In this document: piece by piece, positions 1 to 11,900 of the stretch | Position numbering within the stretch: the stretch's first letter is position 1 | Layout: every line of letters starts with the position of its first letter | Assembly: GCA_003864495.1 (NCBI GenBank) | Contig: ML133465.1 | Coordinates: 1,115,163 to 1,179,162 of the forward strand | Source: Nemopilema nomurai | Lineage: Eukaryota; Cnidaria; Scyphozoa; Rhizostomeae; Rhizostomatidae | DNA length: 64,000 nucleotides | Reading direction: 5' to 3' | Program-made: the position numbers and the translations under genes | Notes under the pieces: generated by a model | What the model was told of the DNA's origin: nothing | Database searches by the model: none | What the model saw: the letters and a program-made list of their open reading frames with translations, nothing else

Positions 1-248
1 CCACGTGATATTTCTCTTTAAACATCAAATATTCATATCAGATCTCCATTACAATCCTCGTTGCACACGTCGCCCTAATTTCCTCCAAAAAACGGCAGTA
101 CACAAACGTCATGCACTACCCCATTGCATGAAAACTGTTGGATAAGCCTGGGTAAAACCATTCGCAATCTCCAGGATATTTACTTTTTATGCTCATACTA
201 ACCGAAAGAAGAAGACACGCAACACACCAGACGGGTCACAAGTATTAC

Positions 249-3200
249 CTCGTTTCTCTCTTGCTTGCCTTGGACTTGCCGTCCTCGGATGCTTCTTACT
301 GTTTATCAAGTCACTGAAGCGAGGCTGCTGAGTTCGAGGCGAGGCAGAGGTATGTCTAGGTGCACCAGACTCCTGATCGAACATGAATGGGAGTACATTG
401 CTGGCTCCGTCGCTGGAGACGCTTCCAGCACGCAACTGTTCACCCTTATTATGAATTACCTCGTAGTCTGAAGTCATCTTGTGTTGTTCTTCGTTAAAGG
501 TTTGAATAAGGTTCTTCAAAGAAGGTGGCACTGCATTGTTATCAGTGGAAAGTCCGCGCACACTGTATAAAAACTCTCTTTCGATATGTTTGATATGAGG
601 ATTGGAAGCCATTGCTCTGCTGGTTCGTACTGGTGTTCTCCCGGAACGAATCTGGCCATGTTGCTGGCGATGAAATCTGCTGCTGATCATGAAATATTCT
701 TTTGACGGCCTCTGCTCGTTCTCGTTTTGCACTGCTGGAGCCTTCCTTTCCTGCATTGGCGAACGCAGCCTACCTTTCGTTCGCGTGACGTCATTTGAAG
801 GCAAAGCCAAGCGCTCAAAGCCTTGTGTTTCTGTACCATCTGGCTCCCTCTCTCCTTCCGACGCACTGCTGTCCTCTAACGTTGATCTGTGAGTAGAGAA
901 TGCAGTATAAGAATGATACAAATACAATTTGATAAGAATAGGCCAAAACAAAAGGCTTGCCAGCAACATGGCGACATTTGCAAATGAGAGGATTAAACTT
1001 TCAAGAGTTTCTTGAGAAGGGTTCTGAATAGGATTTTTAAAAAAGAACATACAATGTGGAGATGAGGAACTGGGAGGTGTTAAAATTTTATGAGGAATGC
1101 TACATGAGGACATATAAGTTCAAAGATGAAAGGTCAAAGGTAATTTGTTTAAATTAAAGGTCCTCTACAATCTAAGGGTAGTGTGCAGAAATGGCCCTTC
1201 ATAGATGATGGTTGGGCACAACTTGGCCCATTAAGAATCCACTTCGCCAATTGCAAGACAAAACGAATGGTGGTGGCAACATTCAAAAGAATGGTCATTC
1301 ATTGAATGATCAACATTCAACAACTCTTATTAAAAAGTATGGTTCTGATGTGATTGAAATAGCATGTAAATAATCTTCCATTATGCTTCCTTTTTCCAGA
1401 TAAGAGAACTAAGTTAGCAGAACAGCATCCGATTGCAGAACAGCATCCGATTGCAGAACAACATCCGATTGCAGAACAACATCCGATTGCAGAACAACAT
1501 CCGATTGCAGAACAACATCCGATTGCAGAACAGCATCCGATTGCAGAACAGCATCCGATTGCAGAACAGCATCGAATGCTTTGAATAAGGAATGAAAACG
1601 ACAATATTTACCCTCCAACAGTTGCAGCTGTACCTGTTGCCATGGTAATTTGAGCAACAGATTTGTCAGCTGCATCTTCGTTGGCAAAATTCTTCTTCGG
1701 CCCAACCTCCTCCTTGTATAGTTGCTTGGCAACACCTTCCCTGTACTGTTTGCAGCGGACTGATCTGTACTGATATTTTGAGCGATAGCGAAACTGAAAG
1801 AGCTTCTTATTTGCTGATGCATATAGATTCTTCTCCTGCAACAGAAACTCAGGCTTACTACAGCAGATAATGGTGTGTGGAGCAATATGTAAAATCATAT
1901 GAATAGATAATGATACACCCCCTTACTTAAAAGAAGCTGGGGGATTGTTGTACTAGGAATTATCTAAAAAAATTCACTAACAAGAGCCAACACAATAAAA
2001 GCTTATTTATAACAGTATCGTAAAGATATAATTACTTTTATAAATGGAGAAATAAACTGTTGCTCAATTAAGCCATAAGATTATCATAAATCAAGGAAAC
2101 AAACAATCTTTACCTTTGCATGTCTGTATTCCAGCACTGACAAAACAAAATGCTCCAAAGACTTAAACTCAGATAGAAGTTCTGCATTTTCACCAAAAAA
2201 GGCTTTCCTTGAATGACCTTTCTTTCCTTGATTTGAAGAATCAACAAGTGCAAACAGTTCATCATCAATTACTGCAAACAGAAGGAGCAGGCCAGTTTTT
2301 GTCATGTATGTTTTTGGAAGGACCAACTCACTCAGCATTGGCTCAGGTTGTGTATTGGTGGAAGAAGATAGAACGCTGCGACATCTTGTCAAAACTGCTG
2401 AGGAGCTAACAGATCTGGTCTAAAACAGGCAAAACAAGAAGAAAATATCAGTTTGATGATGCAATACTGGCAATAATTGGAAGACATTCAGTGCTTACTA
2501 TGATGCCATCTTTGCAACTGTGCAGCATGCATATCTGTATAAAAATTCATAAACCATTGCCATTGATTCATTAGACACAATACTGCTTGCGAAACCTAAT
2601 GGTGACTTCTATTTTCTGTATGTCACAAAGTACTTGATGCCATGCAGAAACAGCTTTGATGCTTGCAGAATTCAAGACAGGATAGTTCTTATGTGTTACT
2701 CTCAATTTCACACCTAATGACACCAAGAATGAAATTCCAAATAGCACAGAACGGCAGGATCATAACTTTTGGTAGCCTTCAAACATGTATTTTTCCAGCA
2801 CACCCCAGAGTATGCAAGCATCACAGAGTAAATAAAAGCTCTTAAAACAGATCTTAATCTGCAGGTCAAAAAACACATCTAAGACTGCGAGCTTGACTGC
2901 ATGATTGGTTGTCAATGACCAACCAGCCTCTACTTCACATCCTTTCATTTCATTTCATTTCACTTGTTTAAGGAGGGTAGCCCTTCAGCATAGCTGATTT
3001 TCAAGGGGCCCTCCATTTACAATACTTACAAATAAATATAATATGTAAATAACTAAATTAACCTAATTACAATTCAATACAAAACTATGAACAATCCTGC
3101 TAAAAAACGTATCAAAAACTGTTAAAAAAACCCCCTTTAAAACCCCTTTTTAAACCCTACAACAATCTAAAATATGCATGTACAATATGAAAAATTTCCA

Positions 3201-6200
3201 TGAAAAGGAAATAAACCCTATATCAATTTTTTAAATGAACTTAGGGAGGATGCTTGTTTTGAGTCAGCTGAGAGGCCATTCCACAACTTTGCTCCTCTGA
3301 AAGAAAAACATTTTTGTCCATTTGCTGTTTTTTTCAAAGGTAGCCTCAGATCCATTTCTGTATTGCGGAGGCTACGAGAGGACCATTCCGAGTTTTTTGT
3401 GAATAGGCTACACATGTATTGGGGAGCCAACCCATTCAGGGATTTGAAGACCATTGTTTCAGACTCATATTTTATGAGTTCCTGTACGGTCTTCCAACCC
3501 AGCTCTTCAATAAGTGGTCTGCTAGGGGCGTCATAGTTGCTGTTTGATATGATTCTTGCAGCACGTTTCTGAAGCTTTTGCAACTGATTAATTTCAGTTG
3601 AGCCTGCACACCCCCAAACAGAACAGCAGTAACGAAAATGGGGCTCCACAATACCTGTGTAGAGTGTTTTCAAAGATTCTCTTGGTATGAATGATTTAGC
3701 ATGTTTCAAAAAGCCTATTGCCCTGGACACCTTGGTAGAAACCGCCTTTATTTGCTCTTTCCAGTCCAATGAGCAGTCAATTTGTACGCCAAGGTATTTT
3801 GTTTTTTGAATGATTTGGAGATCATTTCCACAAACTTTCAGATCCAAGCCTTCATTCTGACTCTTGAGAGTGCAATGTTTCTTTTTTGTAGTAGCCAACA
3901 TGGCATGAGTTTTTGCAACATTTAAAGAAAGTTTGTTGCCTCTTAGCCATGTGTCTAGTTGCTTAAGATCATTGTTAAGAGCCTCATTCAGCTGAGTCAA
4001 ATTATGAGATTGGTGGCACAGACTGGTGTCATCAGCATACATAGACACAGTAGAACCTTGGACAGCCAGCGGGAGGTCATTGATATAGATCAGAAAAAGT
4101 AAAGGCCCAAGACATGAGCCTTGTGGAACACCAACCTCTATCTCCCTGGTCTCTGAGTCAACCCCACCAACCCGACAAAACTGTTTACGGTTGGTCAGGT
4201 AAGATTTGAACCAGGAAAGCTCTTGATGCTGGATGCCATATATCTCAAGCTTTTTGCACAGAATTTCATGATCAACAGTGTCAAAGGCCTTTTTAAGGTC
4301 AATAAATACTAATCCAACTAGCTTACCAAGATCAAACCCATTGTACCAATCATCAGTATTTTTCAGTAAACAAGTTACTGTGGACCGATGGCGCAAAAAC
4401 CCTGACTGGTCGTTAGAAAATTGACCATTTTTGTCCATGTGTTCGTACAGTTGATTGGTCACAAGTTTTTCAAAGAGCCTTGAGATGACTGGTAAGACTG
4501 ATATTGGTCGATAATTAGACTTATCAGTCCTATCTCCATCTTTGAAAACTGGAGTGACTCTAGCTACTTTCCATGAGTCTGGAAACTGACTTGTTCCAAT
4601 TGACGTATTAAACAAATAAGCAAGCGAGTTTTCAATAAAAGGGAGTGCTAGCTTCAGAAAGTAGCTAGAGATTTTGTCAATCCCAAAGCTCTTTGCTGTT
4701 TTAACTGTAGAAAATGCATCCCTGACTTCTTGAACCTCGATGGTCCTGAATTGAAATCTTGCCTTGTTCTGGTTAACTTCGTAGTCACCGGAAAGGAGGG
4801 GATTTGGAGCTGGATCAATTTTGTCTGCAAGATCCTTGCCTACCGAACAAAAGAATCTGTTCATTATATTGGAAATTTCCTCTTTGTTAACAGTTTCTGT
4901 ATCCATTCCTTTAAGGCAGTCTATGTTACTCGATTTGGACCTCTTGTTGAGCAGTTCATTAACTGTCTTCCAAGATTCTTTCATGTTGCCTTGACAAGCA
5001 GATATCTTACTAGTGTAGTAATCCTTCTTAAGCCTGACATTCAATGTATTAATCTTATTACGAATCTGCTTGTATAAGTCCATAAGGCTTGGAGACTTTC
5101 TTTTATTTGCAGCTTTTTTTAGCCTGTCCCTGGTCTGCATGAGTTTTCTTAGGTCCTTATCTATCCAAGGGCAAAATTTCTCAGAGACACGCAGTTCAGC
5201 TATTGGGGCATGCTTGTCTATGATCAGAGAAAATAAGCTTGACCAGTTGTTGACAAGGATATTAATATCATCAGTACCATTGAGCATCCGCTCCCAACAT
5301 ATGCCAGAAACATCAGCCAGGAATGCTTCATCATTGAAAGTCATCATTTTGCGGGTTTTGATCACTTTGTGGCCTTTTTTTATAGCGCCATTGAATTTTC
5401 GGACACAGTAAACAAGGTAGTGATCACTCAAAGAAACTTCATGCACTCCTGATTTCACTATGTTTCTGAGACATGTAGTGGCAACATGGTCAATGATTTG
5501 TCAAGGTAACCCTAGTTGGCTCCTCTATAAGCTGTTTGAAGCTAAAGAGCGCATAGATATTATCCATATGCCTAGCATCATTATCTATAGGCAGGTCACC
5601 TGTAATTGCTGTGAGATCACAATTTGTATCCCCAAGAAAGATTATATCCTTGTCTTCTTTGTCCAAAAAGGTGAGAGCCTTTTCCAGCTTTTCAAAGGTG
5701 CCAACGGGGCTACTTGGAGGCCTATACCAGGCAGCAATGAGGAATGATTTACATTTTAGAAGAGGCCAGCTGAGTGACTTCTCACAACATAGAACAGGAT
5801 TTTAAATTGCAAAGTAACCAGACTCCACAGAAATGCCAAATAATATACTGATACAAAACATAATCACAAAGTTAGCAATCACAACCTGATGATTGATTGA
5901 TTGCATAAAGCACTGACATAAAAGTAGCACCTTAGAACCATTCCATTCCATTTACCACCAACTTTGCAAAGTTCAGCAGAGAAGATCATTTAAACCAGAA
6001 ATGAAAAAATTGTGCAGTAAAGTGTCCTTAAGAAATCATCTGGCATTAGGAGGTGTTACCTCTCAACTAAAAAAATTAGTAGATTTATAATACCATACAA
6101 GTATCCACTATAAAGTACAGATATCTTGCTAAAATGTGCAAACCAAAAGTCATTTTTGTGTCTACTGCTTTGAAAGAATTCGTGTAACTTTTTAAGAAAG

Positions 6201-6544
6201 AATTATAAAATGGCATTCTACAAAAACACAAAATGAGCAGTCAATGAAAATCATGAAAAATATACTGAAAATAAACTTAGCAGAGTTTAAAACAAGTTTT
6301 TAAGGGGTACGTTTAGCATGAATAAGTTAGCAATATTCGTTGGCCCTCGAAAAAAACAAACATTGCAGTTACAGAGTAAATAGCTCTTTTCACCTGATGA
6401 TGACTCCTTGGGCCTACAGAACTCCTGGCGGCTGGGTAAGAGCACAAGCCTTTCTCTACACTTAATGATCCATCCCAGCTGCAGCTCCCTTGCACTAATT
6501 CGGAAAACATTTGTACTGTAGCGCTTTTTTACACCTTGAAGCAT
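249..6544 (-). CDS. Unrecognised single-pass membrane protein, 5' part (continues past left edge)
   Basis: I do not recognise the family. Proposed exons, in order of transcription: 6394-6544, 2634-2713, 2499-2534, 2114-2419, 1612-1835, 249-1099. Phases join without a stop (1/1, 0/0, 0/0, 0/0, 2/2), and the last exon ends at a GTAATA donor, so the gene goes on leftwards. The start is the ATG at 6542-6544. The first half is a compact, mixed hydrophobic/basic region. The last exon begins with a Ser/Pro stretch, then one strong hydrophobic segment (about positions 930-1010) followed by a long, basic, Ser/Arg-rich tail, suggesting a type II or tail-facing single-pass protein. Exons 2114-2419 and 1612-1835 have the best splice sites. 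The 80- and 36-nt exons and the donor at 2634 are less sure. Intron 1 contains a same-strand LINE, and the intron before the last exon contains an 18-bp minisatellite. Confidence 0.5.
1418..1575. repeat. Minisatellite, 18-bp unit, about 8.5 copies
   Basis: Unit CAGAACAGCATCCGATTG repeated eight times and then a decaying copy. Units differ only by a G/A change in the eighth base: two G units, four A units, then G units again, which indicates local expansion by block duplication. It lies in an intron of the left-hand minus-strand gene, between the exons 1612-1835 and 249-1099. Because 18 is a multiple of three, every frame reads as a six-residue peptide repeat; I regard these as non-coding. Confidence 0.9.
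2945..5805 (-). mobile_element. 5'-truncated CR1/L2-type non-LTR retrotransposon (LINE)
   Basis: The frame 3218-5458 (minus) encodes a full reverse transcriptase: the NYRPIS motif, a VFIDLKKAFDTVDH palm motif, GVPQGSCLGPLLF, and the catalytic YADD at about 4028-4039. A C-terminal region follows. Upstream, 5497-5805 encodes the end of an AP-type endonuclease (AAWYRPPS, FLGDTNCD, EPTRVT). A small out-of-frame deletion near 5492-5495, just before the DHVATTCL segment, separates the two. The 3' end on the minus strand is a run of GAAAT units at 2945-2961. The first part of the endonuclease is missing, as expected for 5'-truncated insertion. It sits in intron 1 of the minus-strand gene, in the same orientation. 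The open 746-codon frame suggests it is fairly young. I saw no clear target-site duplication. It cannot be autonomous as it stands. Confidence 0.92.
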
Positions 6545-8951
6545 CGTCGTCAAATGAGCATCACTTTTGCCTTAATTTTTTTTATTGATTAATGAGCGTG
6601 TGTGGCTGGTTTCTATGGTGTACGAGGTACTTCATGTAGACAGTCGGTAACCTGAATCACGCGGGAACACGAGAACAACATCTCCACTCTTCAGTTTTTT
6701 CAAGTTTTGGCATCGGTATTTGCCCAACTGCTGCCTGTGTGGCTCAAGGGACCATAAACCCTTGAATTCCTCCCAAATTGCATGTGTTTGTCATTTGTTA
6801 TGGCAGCTAGACATCATTGAAAAGAAAATTAGGCCACAAATGAGTTTATGAACCAAAGCTAACAACGAAGGTAAAGATTTAAAGAGATAAACAATTCATG
6901 CGTCACCAGGCTGCAAATGATTACATGTTTCCCTTCGAGGCATTCTTTGCTTTCATTTCTCAAAACATTATGTTCATTTTATTGTTTGATTTCTATTTGC
7001 TATCGTTATTGTTAACCTCAAGAATTGTTTATGTTTGTCAAACGTTTCCACTTGCATTGCCGTCATGCTGTTAAGCAATATTATGAGGTTAACTAAACTA
7101 ATTACAAAGCGAAACTGAACTAGCCTGAGGAGTATCTTAAATTTCTTAAACTTCGATTATGATGACGATGGTCACATGACTTGATTCTACATTCCTTGTC
7201 AAGAGCAGCTGTTGCAATAACACCAAACTCAAGAAATTATCAATTAATGAGAGACTGAGAGCATGCGGGTATTGAGATATTACATTGCCTGAGCCTTAAA
7301 ATACTTAATTTTCTTTCACTTGATATTTTAGTATATACTCCTTTTAGCTGGTTCAGCTTCCAAGATATAGAAACTAAAATCGAGTACCAATGGCCTGTTC
7401 ATTGCCCTATTGCACCCCATGGATACTATTTCTTTTTTTTATATCCCCTAAAGAGTTAGATTTGACTAACATCTTTTGATTCTACCGCCAACCCCTTCGG
7501 AAAGTACCAATTTGGCTCAATTGGTGTGAACTTTCTCAAATTGTGATGCGAGCTATTTTCATACTTGGAATTGATTACTTGTTGGAGAACAGTTTTACAT
7601 TATCGAATGTTCATGTTTTCATCAAAAAGATATTATCATCATAACTGGTACAAATAAGTCTCTGGATTTATTATTGATATCTGTTTACACAAAAGCTATT
7701 GACCATGAATGCGAAGAAATTAATTGATAAATTTTTCTCTCAAGTTACAGGTATAATAATGTTGTATATATAGGGTGAACTCACTCAGCAATTAAGTTTA
7801 CGTTTTGATTACTTTGCTGAAGCTAGACTCAAAGCCCCAACCCCTTCGACAAGTTGAAGCTGTTCTAGCGCCCCTTTTAGACATTTTGCGCCCTATTTGA
7901 AAGATTTGAATATTTCTCTTGGAGAGAAAAGGAGCCTTCAGGCACCGTCCCATCGTTTGACGCGATGTACATGCGTTTTAGGAAGTAAAATTCCCTTAGT
8001 TAATTTGAAATCATTGAGATGTGAAGATCTGAACCAATTGTCACACTTTTTCTTTTCCCCTTCGTCTGCCACCAGAGTTTTAGCATGAATCTCCCCTCGC
8101 AACTTTTTTCTAATAATCAATAAGAATCATCGAAATGTCAATTCTGAGCGGTATGGTATCCATTTTGTTAAATTTCAGTCCATGAGATGCAGCTCTAGCC
8201 ACTCCCGAAGGCTCAATTTCAAATGTTTTCTTTTGCGTCGAACCCAACCATGGTGGGTGATCATACTTGATTTTTGATTTTTATTGCTACCAGGTTCAAT
8301 TTCGTGGCGCTGTCTCTGAAAAAAATACCTCAAGTTACACTCAGACTATATAGTACAGCATTTATGCAATTGATTTGAAATCATTTTCATAAAGTGTGAA
8401 TGGTTACCCTTTTCGGCGCGCCTGTTATCAACTCACACATTATGATTGCCCTTGCAAACAAGTATGATAATAATAAACTTTACAATAATCCCCGTCCTAA
8501 AACTTCTTAGAAATCTTCTCTTTAAATTTATATCATTTCTTTATAATTACTTGTTGATGTTAGCTAGTGTTGATTAAAAATTGTAAAGTGCTGTAAAAAT
8601 TAATGCAATTAAGGGCAAATTGACCCTAATCTAAAGTTTCAACTTTCCGTCAAAGTTGAGTAAATTGAGGAAGGTCACAGCATAATTTGCCTAGTTCCCA
8701 GACCCCTCAACAATAAAATTTATTGGCCTGTTGGTGGTGGAGCTGATGGCTTCAATGTGACAGGAAATACCACTGTGGGACTGGGTTAACTGATACGCTA
8801 GCATGCTAGCTACAATTGGATTGCAACAAGCTAAAACGAAATTCAGTCGATACATCGCGATGGCGTGATTCAATGGCATTAACATTGTATTCGAAGGCCC
8901 TTTACTTAGTCCATAAGCTACACTTAAACGTTGATTCTTGTCACGAGAAAA
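6545..8951. other. Intergenic region between head-to-head genes
   Basis: About 2.4 kb between the ATG of the left minus-strand gene and the ATG of ZFC3H1. It must contain both promoters. I see no convincing exon; short open frames at 7897-8120 and 8691-8885 lack start context and splice partners. There is an isolated GGCGCGCC at about 8416 in otherwise AT-rich sequence. Confidence 0.6.
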
Positions 8952-11900
8952 ATGGGCGATCTAGAAGAAGGTGAGATCGTGGAAAAAGAGGTTGATGTTG
9001 ACTCTGGTGCTTTGTGGCAGTCTGAGACATCTCAAGTTTCTGCGAACAGGCGGAATGAAAGCAACAGCCAATCATGGCCTAGCCAAAGACCCTGTCTTTC
9101 GTTCGAATATAATCATGGAAAGTCCTTAAGCTACCAAGAGAGAGATTTCAAGACTCAAACTAGCAATAAATTTGACGATATCGATTGGAATGAGTTTGGC
9201 TTTAGCGATAGTTATCCAAGATCTAATCCTAGAAGCTTGAGAGTTGGTCCTAGAGATTCATGGGCTAACCTCAGAAGAGATGAAAGTTTCTACGTGGGAC
9301 ACCCCTTCAACACAACAAAGCAGAGATTTTCATCTCATCAACAGTTTAGAGATAAAGGGAGAGTAAGACCAAGAAGACGCTCATTTAGCCCAAGGAATGA
9401 TACTGGATTTCATAGAATGAGGCAAGAGTTTGCATCAGCAAGAGGTTTAAAATTTAGTAATAGAGAAGATACTCCAAAGAAATATGAATTATGCAGAAGA
9501 AGTGATCTTGTAGATAAAATAGAAAGAAGGACTACAGGACCCCCAAAAAAGTATGCTGAAAGCTTGTTATCTAATGCAAATGCAAAGCTTAATGATGCAA
9601 GTAATTCAGATTTTGCAAAAGGATCAGAGGCTGATGAAAAATTATCCTTTAATGCCACTGAGGTTTCACATTCAGCTGAAGGAGATGAATATGATTTAGA
9701 TGACTTTCAATTATTGTTGGAGCGACATCGCCTTATTCAACAGCAACTTTCAGTTATAGGACAGCAGGAGAAATGCTTAGAAGGACAAACGTCTGGATTT
9801 GATCATCCTAGCAATGGTGATGATGATGCAGATTTTGTTGTTATTCCAAATCCCAACTGCATTGATGAGATCTTTGAAGTATCTGCTGATAATGAAGTTA
9901 ATGTGAAGCCACATTCGTTAAATCATCAAAATCATTATTTGCCAATAAACAGTGAAAATATCTCTAAAGTCACAGAAAAAGTGACAACAAGCCATTTTAA
10001 TGATATACCCGCTATTGAAGGAAAAGAAAACGTAGCAGTTCAGAATGAGCCAATTTGCACTAATAGCGATGTCCAACATGAAAAAGAAGAGTTAGCAGGG
10101 AATGCTATGTATGTAAGTAAAGATGTTGATCCTCAGAAGCATGCTGTACAGCAACCAAATAATGAGAAGCGCAGTCGTCCTAGGCGAAGAAGAAGAATGA
10201 GATTTAAAAATAAAAACTCCAATCTTCAAGAAATCTCAAAGGAAAAGAAAAAGGTTGAATCAGCAAAAAGCAAAAGACGCCAAAAAGCAGTAAAAGATAA
10301 GTAAGTAAAGAAATGAGCTCTTCATTTGCATCATATATGTTTATATCCACCCTCCATCTCTAATAAATTTTGTATTTTGTTCCTCTGATAACCTTTAATA
10401 GCCCAAAAACATAAAATTTTTCACCATTTAGTGCTTAATGGTACTTGTAACCCCCATCCTTTTTTCGCAGCTCGGAAGAAAGCAATGATTTAGCTAAAAA
10501 AAAGAAAATAATGGATGATGAGGACAACTACAACTTATTACCAATGGAAATGGATGATGAATATGGTAAAAATCTTGATTCAAATTTGCATTCCTAAAAC
10601 TGAATTTTCATAAAGCATTTGATTGTCATTGATTAAACTCCATCAGGCAGTCTTGTTTGACTCATGTGGTGCCTTGGTTGTTATATTCTGCTGTAGAATA
10701 TTTATGTATAGAGTTAGATATATTTTGATTGTAAATTCTTGTTTTTGCTTGTTAGCATAGCTGTTGTGTTGAAGCCAGAGACATTTCTAAGCTCCTTTGA
10801 AATGTTTTTCTTCAATGTTTGGAAGTAACCAATACTTTTAATGTTCATCATTTTTCATTACAGAGGTGGTTGACACTTGGCTGGATGATCCTGGCGAATC
10901 AATGCTACAAGAAAGGGTTTCAGACGCAATATTCCAAACCAAGGTTACATTCTTTTATGGGGCCTAGAAACATAAACAGCAAATAGAAATAGTGATCTTG
11001 GAGTAAGATCTGATACAGTTATTTGTTCGAAAGATTTAATCAAAACAATTAGAAACAAGAGTGCTGAAGAGTGCCTGGAATCAGAGTAAAACTAAGCATA
11101 AATCTTGATAACTCAGAGAACTGAGCTGTCACTTTTTAAGTGTTCAGGTTGCACAAAATATTGATAGAAAATTAGCACCAGCTTGTCTTTGAAGTATTGG
11201 TAATGTTCCTAAAAGCACTCTTCTGCATTACATTCAACAGTATAAGGCTAATTTTAGGATACCAGAATCATATAGAGATCTCAAGGTTGAATACTACTTA
11301 TCTGAACAAAGAGCATAAATGACAAAGTGTAAAAATTGATGGTCAAGTCTAATTCTTGTGTTTTCTGTTCTAAAATGTACAAAGTATGCTAATTAACAAT
11401 TTTATTCATCAAAGTTGGCATTTCATTTTAGGATAATGAACCACAGATTACCAGAGGTATGTCTCTTCTATGTTTGCCATTTGGGAAAATGTGTTGAATT
11501 GACCATGTGACTGTGTTTCTTGTCTTTTTGTCCACGACATCTATCATTATTCAGTATGAAATTGTGATTCAAACTCTAACATTCTTTGATTCTTTCTTCA
11601 ACATGGTAAGCCTTTCTTCCTAAACATTTCCAGAGCCCCCTGAGGTGGAAGATGTCTCGGTTTCAGCTGAAAAGTGCTTGTTGTCTCCAATGGCACAAAT
11701 TCCTGTTCCTTTGGTTAAAGATGATTATGATGCTATGCAAGAGGAAGGCGAAGATTCGCATGATGAAGATTCACATGATGAAGAATCAGATGACATAGTT
11801 GTTCTAAGACATCAGCTACTTCAATCGCTAGTAACCAAGAGAGCCGAAAAGGCAAGGGCTGTTATTTCGGTGAGTTAGTTAAGGCCGTGTCGGTGAGTTA

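Noticed and set aside
1317..1885. Minus-strand frames with repeated QSDAVL-type peptides
   Set aside because: They arise from an 18-bp repeat that stays open in every frame; the real exon (1612-1835) uses another frame.
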